A stretch of 21,655 nucleotides of DNA, taken from contig BFEA01000059.1 of the NCBI GenBank assembly GCA_003427395.1, positions 3,231,312-3,252,966 on the forward strand, in the 5' to 3' direction. Numbering within the stretch: position 1 is the stretch's first letter; every line of letters starts with the position of its first letter. A program made the translations under genes and the position numbers. The DNA comes from Chara braunii. Lineage: Eukaryota > Streptophyta > Charophyceae > Charales > Characeae. The notes beneath the pieces were generated by a model. That model did not search any database. It was not told the DNA's origin and worked only from the letters and a program-made list of their open reading frames with translations. Below are positions 7,560-16,745 of the stretch, in pieces.

Positions 7560-8336
7560 TTTCGTTCGTGGTGTCAGAGGCCGACGCCTCACGCCAACGG
7601 AAGTTGACTCGATGCGGTCAGCCTCCGCGCCGTGTCAAATCTGCGCCAAGGGCTGTCCGCTGCCATTGTCAACCGGGCCTTAATGGATCGGTTAAATTCC
7701 CGGGGGGCCGAAGCCACGAAAAAGACGGTGCGGCGGTACAGTCCTCAGGAGGCAACCGACTCAATTTCAACTCTCCCTCCACACTCAACCTAAAAGGCTT
7801 TAGCCCTGGTGGTCTTCGTTGTTTTATTAAGGTTTTCACCCGGACTTTTATTGAATGGCCATTTAACAAAGGTACTGAGTATTTTAATTAAGGTTGGTTG
7901 GACAGGAGGTTTTGGGGCTTGTATGGCTAAAGCGAGGGGTATGAGTGTCGAAGGTGGTTGGGATTGACTCCGTGTAATGTGTGGGTTGTTGATTTGGTTC
8001 GTTGATGTGACTGCAGGTATGTGCTGTGAGTCAGATTCTGGATTTGGTTGCCTGCGATCACACATATACGTATTATTGTGAGAAACCCCAGTGAGACCAT
8101 GAAAAGTGATCGTCACACACTTAATCCTTATATATGTACACATGGGTATACTTGGGATGAATGTTTGCATGGGTTGAAGAGCCCCCACATTAGAGCCCTA
8201 CTCAGAAGCTGAGACTGAGGGGCTTAGGGGAGGTCTCTCCTTCTATTTTTGTCTCTTGCTTTTTGATGATTTTCTTAGTCGGACGTTTGGTCCTGGGCCG
8301 GGATTCGAGGTCCTTGTCCAGGACACCCCAAGCCCT
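7560..8336. other. Stretch without recognisable gene
   Basis: Begins where the LINE remnant ends. The first 200 bases are GC-rich with small hairpins such as GAGGC-CGAC-GCCTC (about 7576-7589). The rest is G/T-rich on the plus strand. A 132-codon minus frame (7790-8188) looks like an accidental opening in T-poor DNA. No family that I recognise. Confidence 0.5.
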
Positions 8337-8520
8337 AGGCTCTGCAAGGGAGGGGTTTTCCCTCGCGCAGAGCCTATTTAATTTGCCTTCCGAGACACTC
8401 AGGTCGAGAGCCTAAGGTGCAGCGGTGGCTGCACGACTATTCCTTCAGCCGTGCAATGTCGTGAAGGGTTAGGCCCTCACGACACTTCAAGTCTAACACT
8501 TGAGTGTCATAAACGGTACT
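8337..8520. repeat. Cluster of four hairpins
   Basis: AGGCTCTGC/GCAGAGCCT (8337-8375, with inner AGGGA/TCCCT), GTGCAGC/GCTGCAC (about 8417-8434), GTCGTGA...GGG/CCC...TCACGAC (about 8458-8483) and GACACTTCAAG/CTTGAGTGTC (about 8482-8510). All are imperfect or perfect stems with short loops. The spacing and style resemble the large hairpin array at 15281-17370, though the sequences differ. Confidence 0.65.
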
Positions 8521-8869
8521 CGGATCCACGGGGGACCGCTTGATTATGGGCACTACATAGTACGTCATCGTTGCGACTGCTTGTGTACGCCTGCATTGCA
8601 AGTCGATATGAGTAAGCCCTGCGTCCGCGCGGTTTTATACTAAGTTCAGCGCGCGACGCCTATCCGATTTTCGCATTGGAAAGTTATGGGTTGGCTACCG
8701 AGGGGCTAGAAGCGTTGTCGCGTTGTTGGTATTGTGTCGTTTCGTATATATGTTGTTTTGTGTGTATGTGTGTTGGTAAAGTGGAGTGCGAGTGGTGTGT
8801 GGGATGCGTCATAGTTGACCGACGATGAGTCGCGCTTGGGACCTCAGCCCCCCCAAGATGTCGGTTCGC
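8521..8869. other. Stretch without gene
   Basis: GT-rich between about 8720 and 8810, otherwise featureless. No supported frame. Confidence 0.45.
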
Positions 8870-9235
8870 GTGCGGGTCCGATAGAGGCGTATTATCGCGT
8901 GTACCCTCTATGCTACAGCGAACGAGAAACGCCCTCGGTTGGTCCACCTCTGCGATTGCAACTTATTAGCTTTCGTACTGTGGATCGATAGCTCGGCAGG
9001 GATACGCCCACCGAAGGGAGGTGACAGCTCCCGTAAGGTGTAGGTAAGTCGTGCCTCGCGTAGGTCCTATCCTGTCGTAGGGGCTCGCGAGAGGTATGGC
9101 TGGCGCACTCGGCCGGAGCGGCTTGTGGAAGCTCCATGTATATGGCGACGAAGGGTTTAAAAACCAACTCCTGCGTGACGCGGCCGGGAGGGTCCCGCGC
9201 TGCCCCCGTGCGGTGCCAGACCGATGCGCCCGGCA
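8870..9235 (+). repeat. Structured repeat P, copy 1
   Basis: Recognisably the same sequence, in the same orientation, as 18490-18835, roughly two-thirds identical by eye. Shared blocks include ATGCTACAGCGA, TAGCTC(A/G)GCAGGGATACGCC, GGTGACA and GTA.GTCGT.CCTCGCG. A stem CCTCGCG.../...CGAGAGG closes a hairpin around CCTGTCG in both copies. TAGCTCGGCAGG resembles a pol III A box, but no B box or tRNA cloverleaf can be drawn. It could be an old transposon end, a structural RNA or a decayed coding repeat; strand is given only relative to the second copy. Confidence 0.55.
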
Positions 9236-9257
9236 TCGTTCTTTTTATTTTTCTTAG

Positions 9258-9283
9258 TTTTTCCTTTTTTTTTTTTTTTTTTT
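9258..9283. repeat. T-rich run
   Basis: Run of T residues broken by CC near its start, lying just 3' of structured repeat P copy 1. Confidence 0.85.
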
Positions 9284-9409
9284 CCCCGTTGATATTCTTT
9301 CTTAGATTCACTAAGATGAATCTACCTCCGAAACTGGACCGATTCAGCCGAATAGTTCGTCTGATCGGCTGGTCGCTAGGGACACAGGCGCGACATTGTG
9401 ATAGCGCCG

Positions 9410-10035
9410 GGAGACGGAGACGCAAGCGTGGAAGGCACGACGCAGGGAAGAAAGAGAGGGGAATACGGGGAAAGCAGGGGGAGATAGAGCGAGCGCTCGG
9501 GAAAAAAAGAGCGCGGGGGCAGAAGTAGAACGTAGAAAGAAGAAAGAAGAAGAAGAAGAAGAAAAAGAAGAAGAGGAAGAAGAAGAAGAAAAAGTGAGAA
9601 AGGGCGGGGACAAGCAGGGAACGTGCGGGGGATGTACGCGCAGGGATAGAGGAACGCGTGAGGAGGAAATCGTGCGCAGGATATAGCGAAGGAGACCGCG
9701 CTAGGGGGGGGAGCGCTGGCAGTCAGACCTGCGCACAGAGGGTGATTCAGCGGACGCGCAAATGAGAGGAAACGATTGTGAGCAAGAAGCGAGAGGCATG
9801 AGCGCAGGGGTAAGAAAAGGAAAAGGGCGCATGCGAGCAAGTAGAAGTAGAACGTAGAAAAGAAAAGAAAGGAAGTAGACAAAGAAGAAGAAGAAGAAGG
9901 AGGAGGTGGAGGAGGAAGAAGAGGAGAAAGGAGGAGAAGAAGAAGGAGAAGTAGAAGGAAAGGAGAAGAAGAAGAAGAAGAAGGAGAAGAAGTAGGGGAG
10001 AAGGGAAGGGGAGGAGAAAAGGAAGAAGAAGGCGA
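9410..10035. repeat. Polypurine tract rich in GAA/GAG
   Basis: Over 600 bases on the plus strand are overwhelmingly A and G, with GAAGAA, GGAGGA and AAAAGAA runs and only scattered pyrimidines. Long homopurine DNA can form triplex structures. It explains the Ser/Leu/Pro-rich 249-codon minus frame over it, which I do not regard as a gene. Confidence 0.9.
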
Positions 10036-10183
10036 CTTACCTATGCCGTGCAGTCGATGTCGGCGATGTCGTGAGCGGGGATCAGCTATCCGCCCGATCT
10101 GTGAAGGCACGCATATGCCAGTCATGTCCCCGTACTATCACTTCGGCATGCTACACTTCGTGACGGACCGCGTTGCATTGTAG

Positions 10184-10234
10184 GATGACGATAACAACGA
10201 CGACGACGGGGACGGGAGCGGGAGCGAAAAGCAG
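10184..10234 (+). other. Possible short acidic exon between splice-like sites
   Basis: TTGCATTGTAG precedes and GTAAGG follows a 51-base interval that reads DDDNNDDDGDGSGSEKQ in frame. Splice-like boundaries and an acidic low-complexity peptide make a coding exon possible, but the interval is short, its codons are repetitive (GAC) and no partner exon is identifiable. A competing donor-like AGGTAAGT lies on the minus strand near 10037-10043. Confidence 0.2.
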
Positions 10235-10288
10235 GTAAGGCTCCTATCTCGCGACTACTCCTAGCTACTTCCATCGATAAGATGAGCA

Positions 10289-10425
10289 AAAATAAATAAA
10301 TAAATAAATAAATGAACCACCGCATATGTTCAAAATATATGGGTATATACATATATATATATATTTATATAGTCTGATCGTATATATACATATACATATA
10401 TATAAATACATATATATGTATATAT
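10289..10425. repeat. (AAAT)n followed by TA-rich tract
   Basis: AAAT units at 10289-10313, then ATATATAC/TATATA runs to about 10425, interrupted by a short non-repeat segment around 10370. Confidence 0.95.
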
Positions 10426-10609
10426 CGTCGAGACCAGATGCCCTGCGCCATGCTAAATGGGGAGCAGGGTGGTCTCTTGGGTGCTAGTGGCATCTGTGAG
10501 TTGGGAACGAGGTTGTGAGTGAGCGCGCGTGTGTTGCCATATCCGCTATACACGACTTCACGAAGAAAAAACATGAACTGTGCCACACTGTTTCGTCGGA
10601 CTTTCACTG

Positions 10610-10611
<2 letters not shown>

Positions 10612-10663
<52 letters not shown>
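10612..10663. repeat. (GT)n microsatellite
   Basis: About 25 uninterrupted GT units. Confidence 0.98.
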
Positions 10664-10668
<5 letters not shown>

Positions 10669-10814
10669 GAAAAAAAAAGCACACGCTGCTTGGATCGATA
10701 GAACGAGCAAATCAAAAAGCGGCAGTGTATATTTTCCCGTTTCAGCGAAAGATTCATTCTTATTTGCTCGTCCTATCGATGGAATGGGTATGTGAGACGT
10801 TAGTGATTCGACCG

Positions 10815-10815
<1 letters not shown>

Positions 10816-10868
<53 letters not shown>

Positions 10869-10913
10869 NNNNNNNNNNNNNNNNNNNNNNNNNNNNNNNN
10901 NNNNNNNNNNNNN

Positions 10914-10977
<64 letters not shown>
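10816..10977. repeat. (GA)n microsatellite containing an assembly gap
   Basis: GA repeat on both sides of 45 N bases (10869-10913). The gap is a scaffold join inside a repeat, so its true length is unknown and the GA tract may be longer or shorter. Confidence 0.98.
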
Positions 10978-10979
<2 letters not shown>

Positions 10980-11280
10980 CGTAAGTTTTCAATGTCGCGG
11001 CTGGCCTCACGGGACTTCGACCGAGAGGAGAGGCAGAATCGAATGAATCGCCCGCTACAATGTGGAGATATACACCAGCACTTGCGTTGCCCGCTGTCGG
11101 ACCTTCGTGCCGGTTCGCCCGCGGGATAGCCACGTGTGTGTGCGTGTGTATGTGTGAATGGGGGTGTGTGAGAGAGAGAGAAAGAGAGTACTTCACCTGG
11201 CTAACCTATGAGCATCGTCTCCCGCGAGCCGTACGTACCTTTGCTGTGACTGCACCAGACCGGAGAGACAGCTAGTGTAC

Positions 11281-11333
11281 ATTATTATCATTATTATTAT
11301 TATATTGTTATTATTATTTTAAGTATTATCGTG

Positions 11334-11376
<43 letters not shown>

Positions 11377-11388
11377 TTATTATTATTA

Positions 11389-11423
<35 letters not shown>

Positions 11424-11426
11424 TAT
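11281..11426. repeat. (ATT)n microsatellite
   Basis: Interrupted ATT/TTA repeat of about 145 bases. Confidence 0.95.
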
Positions 11427-11837
11427 AAGCGAATTTATATTAATTTACGGGACTGTGACCCGTGGAATAGTTACGAGTAGAGAGTGCGAGGGAGAAAGTG
11501 TTAGCACGAGCTGCAGGAGGAACTAAGAAGAAATGAGGACCTTTTTGCATGCACGCAGGTGTTCGTGAGCGCGTTGGTGTTGCTTGCATGCGTGAATTCG
11601 CCCGTGTGTGCTAGTATCTACCTCACCCGGAGATGGTGATACCCCTGAGAAAAGTGGTTTGATTTACTCACATTAACCCTTCAGTCCTAGCGGACTGTTG
11701 ATCCGAACCCCTGACGAGAATGACAGTAAGTCTGAAAAACTAATATGTCAACAACCATAAAACCCACTCTACACGCCCACTCAGCTATGTGTGCGTATAT
11801 GAGGGTGAGTGAGTGAGAGAAACGGAGAGAAAGAAGG
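11427..11837. other. Stretch without gene
   Basis: No supported frame. It contains CGGA-CTGTTGA-TCCG (about 11691-11705), which looks like an isolated anticodon arm but has no tRNA around it. Confidence 0.45.
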
Positions 11838-12211
11838 GTGATGATGATGATGATGTGAGGGCACGTACCTGTTATTGGCAATGCCTGCACTGATCGACAT
11901 CTTCAAGCACTTCGTTGGCTGCAGACGTCAACAGCTAGGCTAGCAGTAGTTGTGTAGGAAGTAGGTTGGGCATCGAGTAGGGAGAAGGGCTTGGACACAT
12001 ATGTCGGTGGTGGCGAAAGCAAGCCCTCTTTGACATTGGTTCTCAGTATTAGGATTCTTCAGTGATGTCATACTGGTGCAATGCTGTGATCTGGCTTTCA
12101 ACGTGATTGTGCAATCTGAATATTGTCATCTTACTATTATATTATTATTATTATTATTGTTATTATCATTATTATTAGTATGAATAGTAATATTATTATT
12201 ATTATTACTTG
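11838..12211 (+). repeat. Module R3, copy 1, ending in ATT repeat
   Basis: First of three diverged modules. Shared landmarks are a GAT-rich run (11837-11854), ACGTACCTGTTATTGGCAATG, CGACATCTTCAAGCACTTCG, CTTTGACATTGGTTCTCAGTA and the end block CTGGCTTTCAACGTGATTGT-GCAATCTGAAT (12091-12121), then ATT repeats at 12134-12211. On the minus strand the first landmark reads AACAGGTACGT, a donor-like site. A 3' microsatellite tail on the plus strand would suit a non-LTR retroelement; minus-strand exons are the alternative. Confidence 0.5.
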
Positions 12212-12329
12212 CCCGCATCTAAATAGGGCTGTAACAGAAAGAAGTTGGGGGGGGGGAATGCTGGCCAAGATCTGATCGTACTTCAGGAAGCTGTTGACTT
12301 CATCATGCGACATTGTAGCTGGTACAATA

Positions 12330-12375
12330 GATAGGATCTGCCATCTGTAGTCTGGGCGCCGAGCGCCAGATAGGA
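12330..12375. repeat. Conserved block Y, copy 1
   Basis: 46 bases beginning GATAGGATCTGCCA and holding the hairpin CTGGGCGC-CGA-GCGCCAG. The second copy at 12969-13014 differs at only two positions, although the 80 bases before both copies are only about 70% alike. Conservation peaks on the hairpin. Confidence 0.75.
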
Positions 12376-12559
12376 GGTTTGACATAGGTTCTTCGTTGAT
12401 GATTCAGGCATTGTCACTTATGAGCTTGGGCTGTCTTTTTATTTGGGTGAAACTCGTGTTGCAATTCTGCCTTTTGTTCGAAGTCAAGACTATTTGGTTT
12501 CGAGTGTGTGATGCTGCTTGGTTTCTGAGATTCGCTATTGCTCATTTCTCTTGCAAAAC

Positions 12560-12690
12560 GAACAGACATACATGCAAAACTACAGGCAGACTGACAGAAA
12601 CAAACAGAAGTACAGGCATACAGACAGAGACATTCAGACAAAGAAAAAACCGACATGAAGGCACAAACAGACAACAACAGACAGACTAAC
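12560..12690. repeat. Degenerate ACAGA-type microsatellite
   Basis: Scattered CAGACA, ACAGGCA and ACAAACAG units. A similar tract lies at 14172-14265, in the same position relative to the following R3 copy. Confidence 0.8.
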
Positions 12691-12968
12691 AGGGAAGAGA
12701 GAGACACATATACAGGGGAAACACAGGCTGGGGCAGTTGGTCACGGGCGAGCAGTGTGAAGGGCGCGCAGTCGTAGCCAAGCTGCGTTGCCATAGTTGGA
12801 TGGGTGCACGGTGGTCCTTGGGTGCACACGACATACTGTGTGTTGGGGATCGAGGTTGAGAGTGATGCGGTAGGCATACTTGGTGCTTGAGGTGACGGCA
12901 TTGTCCGAGATCTGCGCGTACTTTGAGGAAGCCGTTGACGTCACCATTGGCATTGTGGTTGTAGGCTA

Positions 12969-13014
12969 GATAGGATCTGCCACTTGTAGTCTGGGCGCCG
13001 AGCGCCAGATAGGA
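12969..13014. repeat. Conserved block Y, copy 2
   Basis: Second copy of the 46-base block with the CTGGGCGC-CGA-GCGCCAG hairpin. Its neighbour at 13020-13063 reads, on the minus strand, AGGTAAGT ... ATTAATGCAG, which could be a very short (about 36-base) intron between the R3 module and block Y. Confidence 0.7.
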
Positions 13015-13036
13015 AGTCGACATTTGTTCTGCATTA

Positions 13037-13410
13037 ATAATGATGATGATGAAAGGGTACTTACCTTGTATTGGTGATGGTCTGATGGGCGACATCTTCA
13101 AGTACTTCGGGTTGCTGCTAGTGTCAATAGTTGCATTGTCTATTAGTAGGCTGTAGTAACTGTGTAAGGGTGGGCTGAGCACTAAGCGTAAGTAGAAGAA
13201 TGAAGGGACTGGACTTTTGTGTTGGTGTGAGGAGAGTATGCTCTCCTTGACATTGGTTATCAGTACTACAAACCTCCATTGGTATATTATTGATGCAATG
13301 CAGTTCCCTGGACACGGTGTAACTATCCGGCTTTCAATGTGATGATGCAATCTGAATTGCTATATCGCTATTGCTTATTTTCTTTGCATTATTAAGTATT
13401 ATTTTTATTA

Positions 13411-13475
<65 letters not shown>
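13037..13475 (+). repeat. Module R3, copy 2, ending in ATT repeat
   Basis: Same landmarks as copy 1: GATGATGATGAAAGGGTACTTACC, GGCGACATCTTCAAGTACTTCG, CTTGACATTGGTTATCAGTA and CCGGCTTTCAATGTGATGATG-CAATCTGAAT (13327-13357), then ATT repeats at 13392-13475. On the minus strand the end block reads FRLHHHIESRI and copy 1 reads FRLHNHVESQI, a hint of old coding capacity. Frames later shift and copy 1 contains stops. Confidence 0.5.
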
Positions 13476-14369
13476 TTCACTACCGCAATCAGACTGGTTC
13501 TTCCTCGTTTTACATGTCTGCAAACAGACATCATGCCAAACTGGCGGCAAGCGCCCAAACTCAAGACTCATAGATATGGCAACAAAGAACACAGTCTGGA
13601 TACAGGTTCACATCAGATGGCTATGGCGCACGAGTATCCGCAACTCTCAATTCATCATTGTGCTCAACTTCACTGTTCACATTCATTCAACTTAGAATCA
13701 CCCTGGATGACCGCACTCACACACACACTACACTGCAGTACACCTGCATTTATGACACTTACAACTACAGTCACTTCTTACAGCTGTGTCTATATTACTA
13801 CTTCAGGCCCACTTTGGCTCGGGTCATCTGCAGACATCCTAGCACAAGTCGCTCAGACAACACTTCTGCATGGCTTACGCAAGATTGGATGAATGGTTGG
13901 GCGCTGCCTTTTGATTTGCCCCTCTGCAGCTCGTTGGTCTGACCCTTTTTTTCCATGCCCATAGTGCACACAGTCCCATGCGGTACATGCATGACTGGAC
14001 CAGGACAGATTGGGACAGGGACTGCTGACTCAACACGGGTAGACTTCGACACTGCAGCAGCTACGACCTGCACCTTTCAAGAAAACTGACAACTACGACC
14101 TCAGCTACATAACTTAGCTCCTACGGTACAGACCTACGGTACGGGACCCAAAAGCTACGATGGCCTGCGACAGTCAAACAGACAGACAAAAATGAGCAGA
14201 CAAACAGACACCGATATACGAACTGATGGGGACAGAAAACAGACAGACATATGCAGACACACAGACACAATGGTATACGATGATACACTGTGACACGCAC
14301 AGATACTCAGGGGCGCAAAGAGAAAGAGACGTATACAAAGAGAGAAAGAGAGATAGAGGTGAGGGTGAG
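13476..14369. other. Stretch without recognisable gene
   Basis: Frames of up to 173 codons start inside the ATT repeat and show no domain features. Repeated CTACGACCT and CCTACGGTAC(A/G)G phrases occur at 14060-14140, then the degenerate ACAGA tract at 14172-14265. Confidence 0.4.
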
Positions 14370-14703
14370 GATGTCACAAAAGGCATACCTGATCCTGGCG
14401 GTGGCCTACTGGGGTCAACATCTTCAGGATCTACCGCTAACGAGAATAGATGTATGCCCGACTCAATGGCTGGTAGTGGACTCTGTGTACGTGGTCTGAG
14501 CATGAAGCACCAATTAAGAGAGAGGCTCTGGGTACCTGCGTTGGCAATAAATGGAAGCATGCTCTCATCGATACCCGGGTTCGGTGGTTTGATTCTCTGT
14601 CAATGGAATACCAGCGTATTACTACCCTCTGAACTATAACAGTCTTCCGGGCTCTCAATGTGATGTTGCCATCTGAAATCTATTACTTCATTCTCATACA
14701 TTA

Positions 14704-14760
<57 letters not shown>
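14370..14760 (+). repeat. Module R3, copy 3, ending in ATT repeat
   Basis: Most diverged copy: GGCATACCTGATCCTGG, CAACATCTTCAGGATC, CCGGGCTCTCAATGTGATGT-TGCCATCTGAAAT (14647-14679) and ATT repeats at 14704-14760. The landmark order is the same as in copies 1 and 2. The minus-strand donor-like site reads CAGGTATGC. Confidence 0.45.
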
Positions 14761-14761
<1 letters not shown>

Positions 14762-14998
14762 AAATGACTGTTGTTTTGCTATTAAAACAATAAGCAGGGG
14801 TCAGAGAGGAAAAGAGTGCAGGGCACTGGAGAGGAGAGAGACATCGTCACCGTGTGACGGCGCCTACCTCCTCCATCCTCCTCCATTCTTTTCTTTGGTC
14901 CTCTCAGGTGCCTATCTTTTCAATTATATTTGTTTGATGATGTGTTCTCATTTAGGTCCAAACAACAAATTACATAAATAATATATGACCAAATACAG

Positions 14999-15190
14999 GG
15001 CGATTGCGGGAGCTCTGCCGGAGTTCAGGAGAAACTCTGGAGGCAGGGAACTATAAGGTACGCGTCACCGATCCCTTTCCTATATCCCTTACAAGCTACG
15101 CCCTCCTATCAAACTGCATGTGTAATTGTGGGATATACTGTTTATGCTTTCTCTTCAGGACCAAAATATCAAAAGTAAAAGTATTATATG
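14999..15190 (+). other. Possible exon-intron-exon fragment
   Basis: A 59-base interval (14999-15057) sits between CCAAATACAG and GTACGC. A 101-base candidate intron (15058-15158) ends in the pyrimidine-rich acceptor TGCTTTCTCTTCAG. A second exon would begin at 15159. The acceptor is the best splice-like signal I can see in the window, but the translated pieces are short and unrecognised. Confidence 0.25.
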
Positions 15191-15432
15191 CTTGAATTAA
15201 GAATTTGCCTGAAGGAAGGAAAAAGAACCTAGGAAAGAACCGAAAAGGAATTTAGCCTGCATGGTCTTGAGAAAACAAAGGCAGTATGATGGAGGCCTCC
15301 GTTGGGGTCGTCACGCTGCCTGCATGGAATGACTAAAAGGGTATTCGCCGGGCGAACTACCCAGCCATCCACCTAACTCCGGTACTCCCGTGGAGTACAT
15401 GTCTTCAAGTGATTAATCAAAGCATGACTAAT

Positions 15433-15830
15433 CCGATACTCCTGTGGGGTACACGTTTTCAAACAACTAACAAAAGCAGAAGTAATGGGAGGCTCCCGTG
15501 GGGTTCTCCTATCACTGATCTGACTAGACTTGAGATGGGAATTAAGTACTCCCGGGTGAGTACGCGAACTCCTAAGTCTAGATCGATCTGTGCGACTTCC
15601 GTGTAAGTCAACAATATCTTTTGCTCAATTTAACACATAAACGAATAAATGAACGATCAGGGCGACTAACCTAAAAGTGGTCTTGATCTCCTACACATCG
15701 AACTGGTATTAGGGTGGCCCCCGGGAGGGTTATCCTAATACTTCGTTTGATCTGGGGAACAACTAACAAGGAAAGAATGAGTTGATTGTACTTGGACAAG
15801 TAAAAGGGATACTCCCGGGTGAGTAACTAA
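15433..15830 (+). repeat. Large internal repeat of the hairpin array, copy 1
   Basis: About 400 bases whose hairpins and linkers recur in the same order about 914 bases downstream. Shared linkers include GAGTACGCGAACTCCTAA, GATCGATCTGT and GGGATACTCCCGGGTGAGTA. Confidence 0.8.
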
Positions 15831-15940
15831 AGTAAACAAATTGGCATAATGATTGGTTGACTCTGACATAGGTAGTAGGAAGATGCCGTGCATCTTCCCT
15901 ATTGACAAGCAGGTTACATTGACAACCGTCTTTTTGATCC

Positions 15941-16366
15941 GGTACTTCCGTGAAGTACACGTCTTCATACTTAGCAAAAGTCATTTGACTCGGTACTTCC
16001 GTGAAGTACGCTTCTACAAAACTTGATAAAAATAATTTGATCCGGTACTTCCGTGAAGTACATTCTGTCAGTCTAACGAAAGCCGATTTCATCAAGTGTT
16101 TCCACGAAGTACATTCTGTCAGTCTAACGAAAGCCGATTTGATCCGGTACTTCCGTGCAGTACATTCCTTCAGTTTAACGAAATCAATTTGATCCGGTAC
16201 TTCCGTGAAGTACACTTCTTCAAACTTGATAACAATCGAGTGATCCGGTACTTTTGTGAAGTACATTCCTTCAGTTTAAACGAAATCTATTTGATCCGGT
16301 ACCCCCGTGGGGTACACTTCTTCAAACATAACGGAGCAAAGTTAATCCGGTACTCCTGTAGGGTAC
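15941..16366 (+). repeat. 51-base-period sub-array of nine hairpins
   Basis: Hairpins start at 15941, 15992, 16044, 16095, 16146, 16196, 16247, 16299 and 16349, giving periods of 50-52. The stem-loop is GGTACTTCCGTGAAGTAC or a variant, followed by one of two linker types (CTTCTTCAAACTTGATAA or ATTC.(T)TCAGT.TAACGAAA) and TTTGATCC. Linkers are related to each other, unlike CRISPR spacers. On the minus strand alternate units appear in different frames (YFTEVPDQ versus CTSRKYRIK), so the repeat is not maintained as protein. Confidence 0.9.
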
Positions 16367-16745
16367 GCATCTTCAAAGACTAACAAAGGCAAAAGGTAGC
16401 AGGATGCTTTCGTGAAGCTCTCCTATCACTAATCGAACCGGACTGGGGAGGGATTCGAGTACTCTCGGGTGAGTACGCGAACTCCTAAATCTGGGTCGAT
16501 CTGTCCGACTTCCCGTGGGAGTCAATATACCTTTTGATCACTTACAACGCATAGGCCAGATAGGTGAACTGTCAGGGCAACTCAATTAAGAGTTGTTTTT
16601 GGTCTCCTATGCATCAAACTGGTGGTAGGATAGCTCCCGGGTGGGTTATCCAAACACTTGTTTGATATGGAGGTCAACTAACGGAAGGAATAAGTAAGGC
16701 GATTATGTTGAACAAGTAAAGGGATACTCCCGGGTGAGTAATCTT
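16348..16745 (+). repeat. Large internal repeat of the hairpin array, copy 2
   Basis: Partner of 15433-15830. Hairpins at 16349, 16401, 16459, 16507, 16628 and 16721 correspond in order to 15435, 15486, 15546, 15594, 15706 and 15808. The two copies differ by many substitutions, including paired changes in stems. Confidence 0.8.

Noticed and set aside
9376-10125. 249-codon minus-strand frame rich in Ser, Leu and Pro
   Set aside because: It is the direct translation of the polypurine tract and contains no non-repetitive domain.
11686-11712. tRNA anticodon arm CGGA-CTGTTGA-TCCG
   Set aside because: No D arm, acceptor stem or properly placed T arm on either side.
15763-16266. 167-codon minus-strand frame with YFTEVPDQ-like repeats
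   Set aside because: The unit is 50-52 bases, so repeats fall into different frames (YFTEVPDQ then CTSRKYRIK). The conserved feature is the hairpin, not the peptide.
15941-16366. CRISPR-like array (short palindromic repeat at 51-base spacing)
   Set aside because: Spacers are copies of two related linker sequences rather than unique, repeat stems vary, no cas-like genes are present, and the surroundings are eukaryotic.
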